Origin: Chlamydiota bacterium
GTDB taxonomy: Bacteria; Chlamydiota; Chlamydiia; Chlamydiales; RGXB01
Assembly: GCA_016866495.1 (NCBI GenBank)
Contig: VGMG01000008.1
Coordinates: forward strand, 1 to 41,778
Direction: 5' to 3'
Length of the DNA: 41,778 bases
Made by a program: the position numbers and the translations under genes
The notes under the pieces: generated by a model
Database searches by the model: none
Seen by the model: the letters and a program-made list of their open reading frames with translations, nothing else
What the model was told of the DNA's origin: nothing
In this document: piece after piece, positions 7,814-16,843 of the stretch
How the letters are laid out: every line of letters starts with the position of its first letter
Position numbering within the stretch: position 1 is the stretch's first letter

Positions 7814-9733
7814 TTAAGAGGGGGCCTTTTTTTGCTCAATAGGTGAGCCTTCCAAAGAATAATCGTTTTGGAGCCGCTCTTCGAGTTTTTGAAGCTCTTT
7901 AAAAAGAGCTGAGGGAAATTTATCTGAGAAAATTCTGTAATAGTTTCTCAGCTCTTTTACCTCACTCAACCAGGCTTTATGGTCTACTTCCAAAAGAGGT
8001 TTTAAGGCCTCTGGTTTTAGATGAAGACCCTCTAAATCAAGGCTATCTAAAGTGGGAAGATACCCGAGAGGTGTGTGTCTAGCGTCGGCGTTCCCCTCCA
8101 GTCTTTCAAATATCCATTTAAGAACTCTTCCGTTCTCCCCAAAACCGGGCCATAAAAAATTCCCATCAACATCTTTTAAAAACCAGTTTACATAAAAGAT
8201 TTTTGGTAAAAGCGCAGGGTCGGTCCTTTTTTCAAAAGAGAGCCAGTGAGAAAAATAGTCCCCCATGTGGTAGCCGCAGAAGGGGAGCATCGCAAAAGGA
8301 TCATGCCTTAAAACCCCAACGGTGCCATTCGCAGCAGCAGTAGCTTCAGAGGAAATCATAGTCCCAAAAAAGGTACCGTGTTGCCAGTTATAGGATTGCG
8401 TAACGAGGGGGATAACTGAACTACGTCTTCCACCAAAAAGGATCGCAGAGATAGGCACTCCCTCAGGGTCCTCAAACGCTTTATCGACACAAGGGCAGTT
8501 CTTTATAGGGGTTGCAAATCGGGCGTTGGGATGGGCAATTTTTTCTTTTGAGGCATTTTCTACTATCTCTCCAAGCCAATTAAGACACCCTTCAGGGGGT
8601 TGTTTAGTCAACCCTTCCCACCACACATCCCCCTCTTTTGTGAGGCCTACATTGGTAAATATGGTATCTTTTTGGATGGTTTCTATAGCATTAGGATTTG
8701 TACAACATGAGGTGCCGCTGGCCACTCCAAACATCCCCGCTTCCGGATTTATCGCATAAAGCTTTCCATCCTCTTTAATCTTCATCCAAGCAATATCATC
8801 GCCGATAAGGGTAATTTTCCAACCAGGTAAAGACGATTTCAGCATCGCAAGATTAGTTTTTCCGCAGGCGCTAGGAAAAGCTGCAGCAAAATATTTTTTC
8901 TTCCCTTCAGGGCTTTCAATACCCAAAATAAGCATATGCTCAGCAAGCCAGCCCTCTTCTCTACCCATTTGAGACGCAATACGCAAAGCAAAACATTTTT
9001 TCGCTAAAAGGGCATTCCCCCCATATCCGCTTCCAAAAGACCAAATCTCTTTAGTTTCCGGAAAGTGGACGATGTACTTATTGTCACGATTGCAGGGCCA
9101 AGGGGAGTCTATACAATCTTTAGATAATGGAGATCCAACAGAGTGTAGACAGGGGACAAAATCTTTATTGGAGAGTTCTTTTAAAATCTCTTTTCCCATA
9201 CGTGTCATGACTCGCATACTGCATACAACGTAAGGGGAATCGGTGATCTCTACCCCAATTTGGGAAATGGCAGAGCCTATTGGACCCATACAAAATGGGA
9301 TCACATACATGGTGCGCCCACGCATGCAGCCTTCAAAGAGGCTTTTTAATTGCGCCCTCATCTCATTTGGATCTCTCCAGTGATTGGTGGGGCCTGCATC
9401 CTCTTGTTTTAATGAGCAAATGAATGTCCGGTCTTCTAGTCTTGCTACATCGCATGAGCAAGAACGCGATAAGAAAGAGCGGGGCCTTAAGTCCTCATTG
9501 AGACGAATAAAACTTTTATTTTTTACCATCTCTTCACTCAACAGGATAAATTCTTCTTCAGAGCCGTCACATATGTGTACTTGATCTGGAAGGCATAAAT
9601 TTTTGACCTCCTCAATCCAAACCCTAAGCTTATCGTTTTCTAAAGGCAAAAAAGAGCGAGTATTGGAGAAGATCAAGCTGAAGATCCCCAAAGAACAAAA
9701 GGTATGGTTCAATATTTGTTGCAATGATCCCAT
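7814..9733 (-). CDS. pckG: Phosphoenolpyruvate carboxykinase (GTP)
   Basis: A 639-residue GTP-dependent PEP carboxykinase, which converts oxaloacetate and GTP to PEP, CO2 and GDP as the entry to gluconeogenesis. It shows the nucleotide P-loop with active-site cysteine FPSACGKTN (286-294, Cys290), the metal-binding GDDIAWM (311-317), the PEP-site GSGYGGN (234-240) and FGGRRSS in the C-terminal half. Family members are about 590-620 residues. Here about 30 N-terminal residues (with CSLGIFSLIF) precede the point where homologues usually begin, and they are oddly hydrophobic. The ATG has an AGGG eight bases upstream, so the start is supported. In parasites living on host amino acids and TCA intermediates this enzyme feeds sugar and lipopolysaccharide synthesis. 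Confidence 0.96.
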   Translation of the reverse strand: MGSLQQILNHTFCSLGIFSLIFSNTRSFLPLENDKLRVWIEEVKNLCLPDQVHICDGSEEEFILLSEEMVKNKSFIRLNEDLRPRSFLSRSCSCDVARLEDRTFICSLKQEDAGPTNHWRDPNEMRAQLKSLFEGCMRGRTMYVIPFCMGPIGSAISQIGVEITDSPYVVCSMRVMTRMGKEILKELSNKDFVPCLHSVGSPLSKDCIDSPWPCNRDNKYIVHFPETKEIWSFGSGYGGNALLAKKCFALRIASQMGREEGWLAEHMLILGIESPEGKKKYFAAAFPSACGKTNLAMLKSSLPGWKITLIGDDIAWMKIKEDGKLYAINPEAGMFGVASGTSCCTNPNAIETIQKDTIFTNVGLTKEGDVWWEGLTKQPPEGCLNWLGEIVENASKEKIAHPNARFATPIKNCPCVDKAFEDPEGVPISAILFGGRRSSVIPLVTQSYNWQHGTFFGTMISSEATAAANGTVGVLRHDPFAMLPFCGYHMGDYFSHWLSFEKRTDPALLPKIFYVNWFLKDVDGNFLWPGFGENGRVLKWIFERLEGNADARHTPLGYLPTLDSLDLEGLHLKPEALKPLLEVDHKAWLSEVKELRNYYRIFSDKFPSALFKELQKLEERLQNDYSLEGSPIEQKKAPS

Positions 9734-10025
9734 CTTTATAACCCTATAATGATTTTTTTAAATTTTCCAAAAAAAGATTTTTTTGTCTATCAGATAGGTG
9801 CTTTAACATTTCTTTATAAAGGATTGCGATCGACAACGCGTATCTGGTTTTTTATGAAAAAGTTCTAAAGGAATGAAGCCAACTACCTAAATTTCGACTT
9901 CATAGAAAAGTATTTAGAAAAATTAAAGATCTATGGTTTAATTTTCCCCAATCGAAAATGTTTTTTCGATAATTTATCATCAGTTTACAATTCTTTTATT
10001 TACTCAATTTAGAGGTTTTTTAAAA

Positions 10026-11933
10026 ATGTTGCCTGTCGGATTCAATTTTTTTCAGGAAACAACAGGTGTTCAAGAGCCGAAAGATGAGGACGTTTTGATC
10101 AGCCGGATGGTGTTGTTTTTTTTAGGGTGGTTTATTTTTGTCATCCTGAAAAAGCAAAACTCTCAAAAAGATCTCCACAGTCATGTGATCGAATGGATAG
10201 AGACACAAGATTTGAATTCAATAACGGATAAAGTCCATGTGGCATCGGGGATATTAAATGCCAGAAAGGGGGCGAATGGGCTGAGGATCGCTTGTGCGAA
10301 TTTGACCTCTTTTCCGGCTCTTACCCCCGAATTAAAAATGCTCACTGTTCTTGAGATTTCTAATACGCATTTAACGAATGTTCCCAAAGGGATAGAGCAT
10401 CTCAGATATCTTAAAAGGCTTTTTTTAGACCGTAATCGGATCGTAAAACTTTCAGAAAGAATATTTCTTTTAGAAAATTTAGAAGTTTTATCCGTATGTC
10501 AAAATTCCCTACAAACACTTCCCAATTTTTTTAATCTTTTGAAAGATTTACAGCTCTTTTGTGCTGCAAAAAATTTTTTAAAGGTATTACCTCCCTCACT
10601 TTCGGCTCTTGACAGTTTAAAAATCCTTTTTCTTTCTGAAAATCAATGGGACGAAGCCTTGTTGGATTTTTCGGGATTTGAGTCCCTTGAGACGGTGGAT
10701 TTAAGTCGGAATGCTTTGAAAGGGATTCCCAAAAACTTACTAAAGGATTCTTTAAAAGCTTTGAATCTTGCGACAAATCAAATTGATAGGATTCCTGACG
10801 AGATTGAAAATGCCTTGAATCTTAGAGTCCTCCGCCTATCAGAAAATCTTTTGGTAGAGATTTCAAAGAAAATTGGTCTTCTCGCGCATCTTGAATCTTT
10901 AGATCTATGTTTGAATTTACTCCGCAGGTTGCCCCCGGAGATGGGGAATTTGGCCTCATTGAGAAAATTGAACCTTGTGGCCAACATATTTTTAACAGAG
11001 CTCCCCTTATCTTTTTCTCGATTATCCAGTTTAGAGCGGCTCAACTATGAGTATACCTCAATACCGCAAGAGCAAATTGATCTTATCCATTCTCGGATCG
11101 ATGGCTCTTTTGAAGCTGAAACCGATGCTCGTTTTTTAAAGACTTTTTCCGTTTGGGCAAGGTTAGCCGGCCTATCAGAATTAAATCCACCGTCGAACCT
11201 CTCTTTGAGAGAAAAAGACATGATTGTAAATTGGATGATGAGGTTGGAGTCAACCATAGACTTTTCTTGTCAGACTTGTGAAGTTACGCGGTTATGTATT
11301 GAAATGATCCAATTTTTGGAAGATACAAATTTCAAGAGGGAATTTTTTTTGCAACTGGAGGATAATTTAACAGGTTGTGAAGATCGCTCATTACTCAATT
11401 TGGTAGTTATAAATCTGATCTTCCAAAGATATCATCTGCATGGTCGCCCAATGATGGAGCAGGTCAAACTTTTGTATAGCTCTGCAAAAACATTAGAAAT
11501 GCTTAGAATGGTCCCTGAAAAACTTTTTTTAGGACAAGTACAGGCCGAGGACACAGAGCTGTATTTGTTCGTATTACAAAAATTTCAGTCTTCCCTCGAG
11601 CTGTTACTACCTTTTCCAATAAGGATGCACTATCCAGATTTTGCAGAAAAACTGATGAAAAAGAGAATCGATTGGGCAAGTTTTGCATGCGAGATACAAT
11701 CTAAAGATCCCACCGATTTAATTTTTTTCCACCTTCCTGAGGTGGCATTCTCTTTTTTAAAAACCCAACTTCCTGACAGGGTGCTGGAAATAGAGACTTA
11801 CTCTCAAAGAAAGCTAGAGGAATTGGAGATCTCGGTGGGGGATAAAGGCTCCAAAGTCTTCTTGGACGAGATCAATATCCTTTTAAAAGAAAGAGAGGAG
11901 TTGATCAAGTCCGCCTTCAAAGAGATTTGTTAA
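10026..11933 (+). CDS. LRR protein with C-terminal NEL (IpaH/SspH-type) E3 ubiquitin ligase domain
   Basis: A 635-residue protein. Residues 28-42 (MVLFFLGWFIFVILK) form one possible membrane helix, unusual in this family. Residues ~84-345 hold about ten leucine-rich repeats of ~23 residues with the L-x-x-L-x-L-S-x-N-x-L-x-x-I/L-P pattern. The C-terminal ~270 residues are helical and match the NEL fold. The catalytic C-x-D motif is LTGCEDRSLLNL, with Cys451 (codon 11376-11378) and Asp453, followed by the E-M-L-R and Y-L-F-V-L-Q-K helices seen in IpaH/SspH proteins. NEL enzymes take ubiquitin from a host E2 on the Cys and pass it to a target bound by the LRRs. A weak AGAGG lies ten bases before the ATG. 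It converges, five bases apart, with a HECT-like gene. The LRR call is certain; NEL is strong by motif and architecture. Confidence 0.8.
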   Translation: MLPVGFNFFQETTGVQEPKDEDVLISRMVLFFLGWFIFVILKKQNSQKDLHSHVIEWIETQDLNSITDKVHVASGILNARKGANGLRIACANLTSFPALTPELKMLTVLEISNTHLTNVPKGIEHLRYLKRLFLDRNRIVKLSERIFLLENLEVLSVCQNSLQTLPNFFNLLKDLQLFCAAKNFLKVLPPSLSALDSLKILFLSENQWDEALLDFSGFESLETVDLSRNALKGIPKNLLKDSLKALNLATNQIDRIPDEIENALNLRVLRLSENLLVEISKKIGLLAHLESLDLCLNLLRRLPPEMGNLASLRKLNLVANIFLTELPLSFSRLSSLERLNYEYTSIPQEQIDLIHSRIDGSFEAETDARFLKTFSVWARLAGLSELNPPSNLSLREKDMIVNWMMRLESTIDFSCQTCEVTRLCIEMIQFLEDTNFKREFFLQLEDNLTGCEDRSLLNLVVINLIFQRYHLHGRPMMEQVKLLYSSAKTLEMLRMVPEKLFLGQVQAEDTELYLFVLQKFQSSLELLLPFPIRMHYPDFAEKLMKKRIDWASFACEIQSKDPTDLIFFHLPEVAFSFLKTQLPDRVLEIETYSQRKLEELEISVGDKGSKVFLDEINILLKEREELIKSAFKEIC

Positions 11934-11938
11934 AAGAT

Positions 11939-14317
11939 TTATATCGCGTTAAACCCTTGCTCTGTGCTGATTTCATCCAGCAGAGTATCTAATTTATCAG
12001 GATCGTCCATAAAGATATCGATCGAGCTATTACAGGTGTGGATAAAAGACTCAACCAAAGGATTGATACTGCTATTTTCCTCTTTTTTACAAAAATTAAA
12101 AGTAATCTTTTGCCCAGAAAAAAGGTTCGGTGCACCTGTAATGACCTGGGTAAGGGACTCAATTTGCCATTTTTTGGCCTTTTCAAACCAAATCTTTGCC
12201 CTTTTTTTGAATTCTTCAGAAATTTCAGAAGAATGTGAAGAGGTGAAAATCAAAAATTGGTCTAAAATTTCGCCTCTAATACCCTCCCCTTCGAAAAAGT
12301 GTTGCAAGGTTTCTCTAGAGGCCGACTGAAATTCAAAACGTTGTTCATTGGTGAAAGATTGAAATATTTCCCAAAGAGCTCTTGCCCTTTTTTCATGGGA
12401 GTTGTACAAAACCTGCAGTACTTGTGAGGGGACCTCATCAATAGAGTCAAGGGCTAAAAATTGTTGAATCTGCTCTAGATCATCCTCTGACCAATTTTTT
12501 TGATTCAATAATCTCGTACCATTTAAAATTTTATCGATATTCTTGAAAAAAGGGTCTTTAGGCATTTTTTGATTTTTTTTAAAAAATTGGAGTAGTTCAA
12601 AAGATTTCGGGGGAAGAAGGTGCCCTGTCGGAATTTGCATTATCTGAAGCCTTGAAAGAAGTAAGCCGAAATTTCTAAGGTGTGTTGCGCTTTGAGGTGT
12701 ATGATCCTCTTCCAAAATGAGATAGCCTTCATCATCTTTTTTCAGGCTCCAGGGATTTTTTGAGGTGAAAAGAGATTTCAGCAATAAAAAGAAGAACTCT
12801 CGTCTAGGACCGCCATCGTCGATCGTGGGGGGAATCAAGTAGGCGAAAACACCTTTTTGAATTTTTGGAGCCCCCTCTATGAAGTAGATATTTAAGTCAT
12901 TGAGATAAATCAATTGACTCTCTATCAGCATCTCTAACATATAATCGGGATACAAGAGCATCTCTTCTCTTTTTACGATGATAGAACCTGAATGCACATC
13001 TAATAGAAACCCGAATCGTTCAAAATAATCAAAAGCGGGAGTATGACAGATGATGTCTTGAGGACGTGAGGGCAAAGACTCGACAGTTTGTTGAATAGCT
13101 TGAATCCGTTGTCTGATGAAATCGGACTCTGTCGCTGTTTTCAAAGATAGGTTGTGATCGATGATATCTAAAAGATACATCAAATCGCCGTGGATAATTC
13201 TTTGTATGACCGGATTCGAGAAAAAAAGAAAATTTTCAAAAAGAAAATTGATGAGGGCGGTCTCTTTGCCAAAACACCGATCAAGAAAAAGGAGATTTAT
13301 AGTGTTACGGATCAAAGGCAATTGAATTGTATGAAGTTGTGCACCAAACTCAAGAGTGAAGAAAAGGTTTTCAAGATTTAGTTGCATGGAAAGCAGCGCG
13401 TGTTCAAAATCTTTGATGAAGAAATACTGTTTTCTCAACCCTTTTAAATCAAAAACATTCGGGATCAAAAAAATATTGGGGAACACAGGTTCTCTAAGTC
13501 TTGATATAAACGCGTAGAAATGCTCTATTTCCTGAAGAGTATAGGTTAGAAGAATTTCTATTCCCGCTCTGTCCTCCAGATCATACTCATTGCGGAAAAT
13601 ATATTTTCTTAAGGCGGTATTGGACCCATGAAGAAGGAGGTTTCTTTGTTCCTTAGAGAAAGTTTTAAAAAAATTGAGGATAGCAAAAGATTTGAAAGGG
13701 ATCTCTTCTGCATAATTTTTATAAAAATCGGCAAATTCCACCCATTGTTCTAAAGGGAGCATCGGAAGAAGCTCGCACATGTTTACAAGAAGATCAAAGC
13801 ATTTCGAATGGGATTGTAAAAGATAAAGAGATTCGGCAAGAAAGGGCCAACACTCCCTTTTTTTTTCTAAAAAGAAAAAAAGAATTTTATTGATTTTTCT
13901 AAAGTCTCGAAACTGTATGTGGGGTTTTATCATTCGGGAAAACTCTTGAAGTTCGAAAAGGGAGATTGCTCCTTCACGCTTAGTAAAAAATACAAAATTT
14001 TTAAAAAAGAAAATCCTGCTGTGACTTAGAAGAGATGGAAGCACATCCTGAGTGCCCTCTTTAAAAAAATCTACAAAAGTTTTATCCAAGCCCTGCTTTT
14101 GTAAAAAATTTGTGAGCATCCCTATTTCAGAAAATCTTTGAGAAACCGGGTATTTGCAAACGAGAAACTCAAGAAAATCCCCGCTTTTTTTAGGGGGGGA
14201 AAAAGAAAGGGCGTTGCGGGCTACAGCTTGTACTTTTGGACTCTTTAAGAAAGTTTCTTGTGTTGTGGAAGCTAGGGAATTCGGGCTAGATTGAATTTGT
14301 CGTAATGGGAAAGACAT
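11939..14317 (-). CDS. HECT-like E3 ubiquitin ligase, candidate effector (copy A of tandem pair)
   Basis: A 792-residue protein. Residues 1 to ~480 are helical and repeat-like, with a short Ser/Pro-rich N-terminus and no signal peptide. The C-terminal ~300 residues follow the order of a HECT domain. N-lobe start is TIDDGGPRREFFFLL (498-512, matching G-G-x-x-R-E-F-F). Next is a leucine-rich stretch with FGLLLSRLQIMQIPTG (like F-x-x-x-G-R-x-x-G-x-A-x-x-x-x-x-P), then ITGAPNLFSG (726-735, like F-V-T-G-S-x-x-x-P). The C-lobe is FIHTCNSSIDIF with predicted catalytic Cys762 (codon 12032-12034), and it ends in GFNAI, like the G-F-G end of eukaryotic HECTs. It is clearly paralogous to the gene at 14363 along its full length. 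No ribosome-binding site is visible. HECT enzymes form a ubiquitin thioester on this Cys. Confidence 0.72.
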   Translation of the reverse strand: MSFPLRQIQSSPNSLASTTQETFLKSPKVQAVARNALSFSPPKKSGDFLEFLVCKYPVSQRFSEIGMLTNFLQKQGLDKTFVDFFKEGTQDVLPSLLSHSRIFFFKNFVFFTKREGAISLFELQEFSRMIKPHIQFRDFRKINKILFFFLEKKRECWPFLAESLYLLQSHSKCFDLLVNMCELLPMLPLEQWVEFADFYKNYAEEIPFKSFAILNFFKTFSKEQRNLLLHGSNTALRKYIFRNEYDLEDRAGIEILLTYTLQEIEHFYAFISRLREPVFPNIFLIPNVFDLKGLRKQYFFIKDFEHALLSMQLNLENLFFTLEFGAQLHTIQLPLIRNTINLLFLDRCFGKETALINFLFENFLFFSNPVIQRIIHGDLMYLLDIIDHNLSLKTATESDFIRQRIQAIQQTVESLPSRPQDIICHTPAFDYFERFGFLLDVHSGSIIVKREEMLLYPDYMLEMLIESQLIYLNDLNIYFIEGAPKIQKGVFAYLIPPTIDDGGPRREFFFLLLKSLFTSKNPWSLKKDDEGYLILEEDHTPQSATHLRNFGLLLSRLQIMQIPTGHLLPPKSFELLQFFKKNQKMPKDPFFKNIDKILNGTRLLNQKNWSEDDLEQIQQFLALDSIDEVPSQVLQVLYNSHEKRARALWEIFQSFTNEQRFEFQSASRETLQHFFEGEGIRGEILDQFLIFTSSHSSEISEEFKKRAKIWFEKAKKWQIESLTQVITGAPNLFSGQKITFNFCKKEENSSINPLVESFIHTCNSSIDIFMDDPDKLDTLLDEISTEQGFNAI

Positions 14318-14362
14318 GCGTTGTAAATTTTTTGTTAAGTTCTAATTGTGGGAAAATTTTTT

Positions 14363-16843
14363 TCAGACGGCGTTGAATTTTGTCTCAAGACATATTCCCT
14401 CAAATTCTTCAAAAATTTCTTGAAAGGTGTCTGCAAAGATTTCAATTTCGTTAGAACAGGTATGAATAAAGCAGGCAATATTTGGATTTATGGTATTTTT
14501 TACCTTAGGTCTGATGATAATTTTAATTTTTTCGCTAAAATCGATGGCACTGGAGCCTGTAACTGCTAAAGTAAACTTTTCGAGTTTTTCTTTTGAGGCT
14601 GCTAATAGCCAGTCTGTGATGCACTCTTTAGTTTTTTCCATGGATAGGAAATCGGGATCTAAAGAGGTGTTTTCGTAGTCATCTACAAAAACAGAGATAA
14701 ATTTAGAAAAATTTTCTTTGTTTAAGCTTTCTCCTTCAATTTGGCGTCTGAAAGATGAGGGAGATTCTGTACGTAAATCAAAGTGTGTTGCTAAATCGAA
14801 CCCAAGCAAGATAGTGTTGAGAGCACAAATTCGATCAGAGTAGATTCTTTTTAGTTCCTGATGCAAAACTGAGGGGATCTCCTCGATAGTGTCTATAAGG
14901 TAAAGTTTTTTTATCTCCTCGAGGTCTTGTGAATCTAGAAAAGATTTGTTTAAGAGCCTATCGCCAAAGAGGCTTCTATCCATAAGTTGAAAAAAGGGGA
15001 GGGATTCTTGTTCTGAGGACATCTTGAGTATACGCATCAGCGAAAAGGCCTTTTTATCAAAAATTTTTCCTAATGGAACGCCGAGTTTTTTTGTCATGGA
15101 TAGAAAAGACCCGAAGTTTTTAAAGATCGTAAACTTGCTAAGGGGAGCATCCTCTTTAAGGATTAAGAAGCCCTCCGAATCAAGTTCAATACCTTGACCC
15201 TCTTCATTGTTCACAATTCCAGTGGCTATTTTTTGAAATAGGGTTCTTGTTGGGCCCCCTAAATCCACATAGGGAGGGGCTTTATACTGAAGTTTACCAT
15301 CAAGGATTTCGGGAGCCGATTTTAACAAAATTACATCAAATTTAAGAGTTCGCTCAATTTGAGAATTCGCAAGAATTTCCAGGATAGAGGGGTAATCGGC
15401 TGGTTTAAGCCCCTCTTTTAAAAAAAGGGTATTTCCGCTTGGACCGATAGTAAATTTGTTGAGCTCTAAAAGCTGAAATAAGTGCGAGTCTTGAGGGATA
15501 TTTTTATTATTAAAGCTTATCGTTTCCAGGTACTTTCTTATTTTATCCCAAAGGAGAATAATAGAATCTCTGGCCTCTAAATAGTCTTTTGATGAGGATT
15601 CGGCCATCGAAAACATGAGCTTAATGAGATCCTCAGCCAGTATTCTCTTGATGATGGGATTCTCTTCAGCCTCAAAGGAATTTCTCAAAAATTCCAAAAG
15701 AGCATGGTACTCAAACCAGTTCTCTTGCAGGTCATTGATCGATAATAGTACTTTTAAATTATTTAAATGAAAAACTTGTAATTCCGCTCCCTGATTGATG
15801 GTGAAATCCAAATTCTCAAACGAAATAAAGCCCGATTGTATTAAATAAGTCAAAAACTCAAGCGAATTTTCCCTCCCACCCTCTTTGTCGAGTTGGAGAA
15901 TTTGGGGTAAATAGAGAACAAACCGGGTATATTTCGGATCGATATTTCGGATCATTGCATAATATTTAAGAAGATATTCTGTAGGCATTCTTGTGAGGAT
16001 TTCGATGCCAACTTCTTCAAATGGGGTGTACTCCTCTTGGAAAAAAACTCGTCTGATCTCCGGGTTTGTCCCGGTTAACAGCTTCTGAAGCTCTTTGCCA
16101 GTAAAGGTATTAAAGAAGGGGATAAAAGTCGGAATTGCTTTTTGACACTCCTCAGCAAAATCGATGTAGAAGTAGGAAAATTCACTCCACTGACGGGGGT
16201 GTATTTCCTCTAAGGACTTGAAAAAGGTAAGTAACCATCGGCAACTCGAATTTTTATGTAGCAATATCGGCAAAATTTCTATAAAAGCTGCCCAATCTTT
16301 TGGATCATAATCCAAAAATAGATTTATAGTAGCTTCAAACGCCTTGTATTCCCCCCAAGTGCCGAATGGGGTCGAAAGCTTGCAAAATATTTCGACATCT
16401 TCTCCACTTAATATGGGGTTTTTGTGGTTAAAGTCTTTAAGAGCCTTAAAAAAATAGATACGATTTTCTAGGGTGAAATTCTCTAGATAGGGGGCTGCAC
16501 CCTGTTTAAACATACGGATAAATTCTTTATCTCGACTATCCTCATCGAGATCAAGAGAGAGATCCTCATCGGCAATAAAAGCCTTTAATTCTTCATCTGC
16601 TAGGTAATTGTCTTGAAACTTTTCCCCTAGTAAGAAAGCTAAAGGGTGAGCTTTTTTTTGTTTTTTTGGCTGTTGGTTATCTAGATCGGTAAGCCTAAGA
16701 CGTTTAATTTTTGCATCAGTAGACTGTCTTTGTTGGCTAGCAAAATTCGGCTCGCTCGCCTCTCTTTGTGTGAATGCATTTAGATCAAAAAGATCGAGAT
16801 ACCCACTTTCGCTGGGCGGGATCGAATTCGGTGGTGTTGACAT
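14363..16843 (-). CDS. HECT-like E3 ubiquitin ligase, candidate effector (copy B of tandem pair)
   Basis: An 826-residue paralogue of the 11939-14317 protein in the same orientation, 45 bases away. I chose ATG 16843 because GAGGG lies eight bases upstream; an in-frame TTG at 16858 has no such support. The N-terminal 70 residues are Ser/Pro-rich and carry basic clusters KIKRLRL (45-51) and PKKQKK (59-64), spaced like a bipartite nuclear localisation signal, with an acidic DEDLSLDLDED stretch after them. HECT features are VDLGGPTRTLF (526-536), VTGSSAIDFSEK and the C-lobe FIHTCSNEIEIF with predicted catalytic Cys796 (codon 14456-14458), ending KFNAV. The helical middle aligns with copy A (for example the YF-Y-x-D-F-A-E-E segment). 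Ligase activity is inferred from motif order; the host target is unknown. Confidence 0.72.
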   Translation of the reverse strand: MSTPPNSIPPSESGYLDLFDLNAFTQREASEPNFASQQRQSTDAKIKRLRLTDLDNQQPKKQKKAHPLAFLLGEKFQDNYLADEELKAFIADEDLSLDLDEDSRDKEFIRMFKQGAAPYLENFTLENRIYFFKALKDFNHKNPILSGEDVEIFCKLSTPFGTWGEYKAFEATINLFLDYDPKDWAAFIEILPILLHKNSSCRWLLTFFKSLEEIHPRQWSEFSYFYIDFAEECQKAIPTFIPFFNTFTGKELQKLLTGTNPEIRRVFFQEEYTPFEEVGIEILTRMPTEYLLKYYAMIRNIDPKYTRFVLYLPQILQLDKEGGRENSLEFLTYLIQSGFISFENLDFTINQGAELQVFHLNNLKVLLSINDLQENWFEYHALLEFLRNSFEAEENPIIKRILAEDLIKLMFSMAESSSKDYLEARDSIILLWDKIRKYLETISFNNKNIPQDSHLFQLLELNKFTIGPSGNTLFLKEGLKPADYPSILEILANSQIERTLKFDVILLKSAPEILDGKLQYKAPPYVDLGGPTRTLFQKIATGIVNNEEGQGIELDSEGFLILKEDAPLSKFTIFKNFGSFLSMTKKLGVPLGKIFDKKAFSLMRILKMSSEQESLPFFQLMDRSLFGDRLLNKSFLDSQDLEEIKKLYLIDTIEEIPSVLHQELKRIYSDRICALNTILLGFDLATHFDLRTESPSSFRRQIEGESLNKENFSKFISVFVDDYENTSLDPDFLSMEKTKECITDWLLAASKEKLEKFTLAVTGSSAIDFSEKIKIIIRPKVKNTINPNIACFIHTCSNEIEIFADTFQEIFEEFEGICLETKFNAV

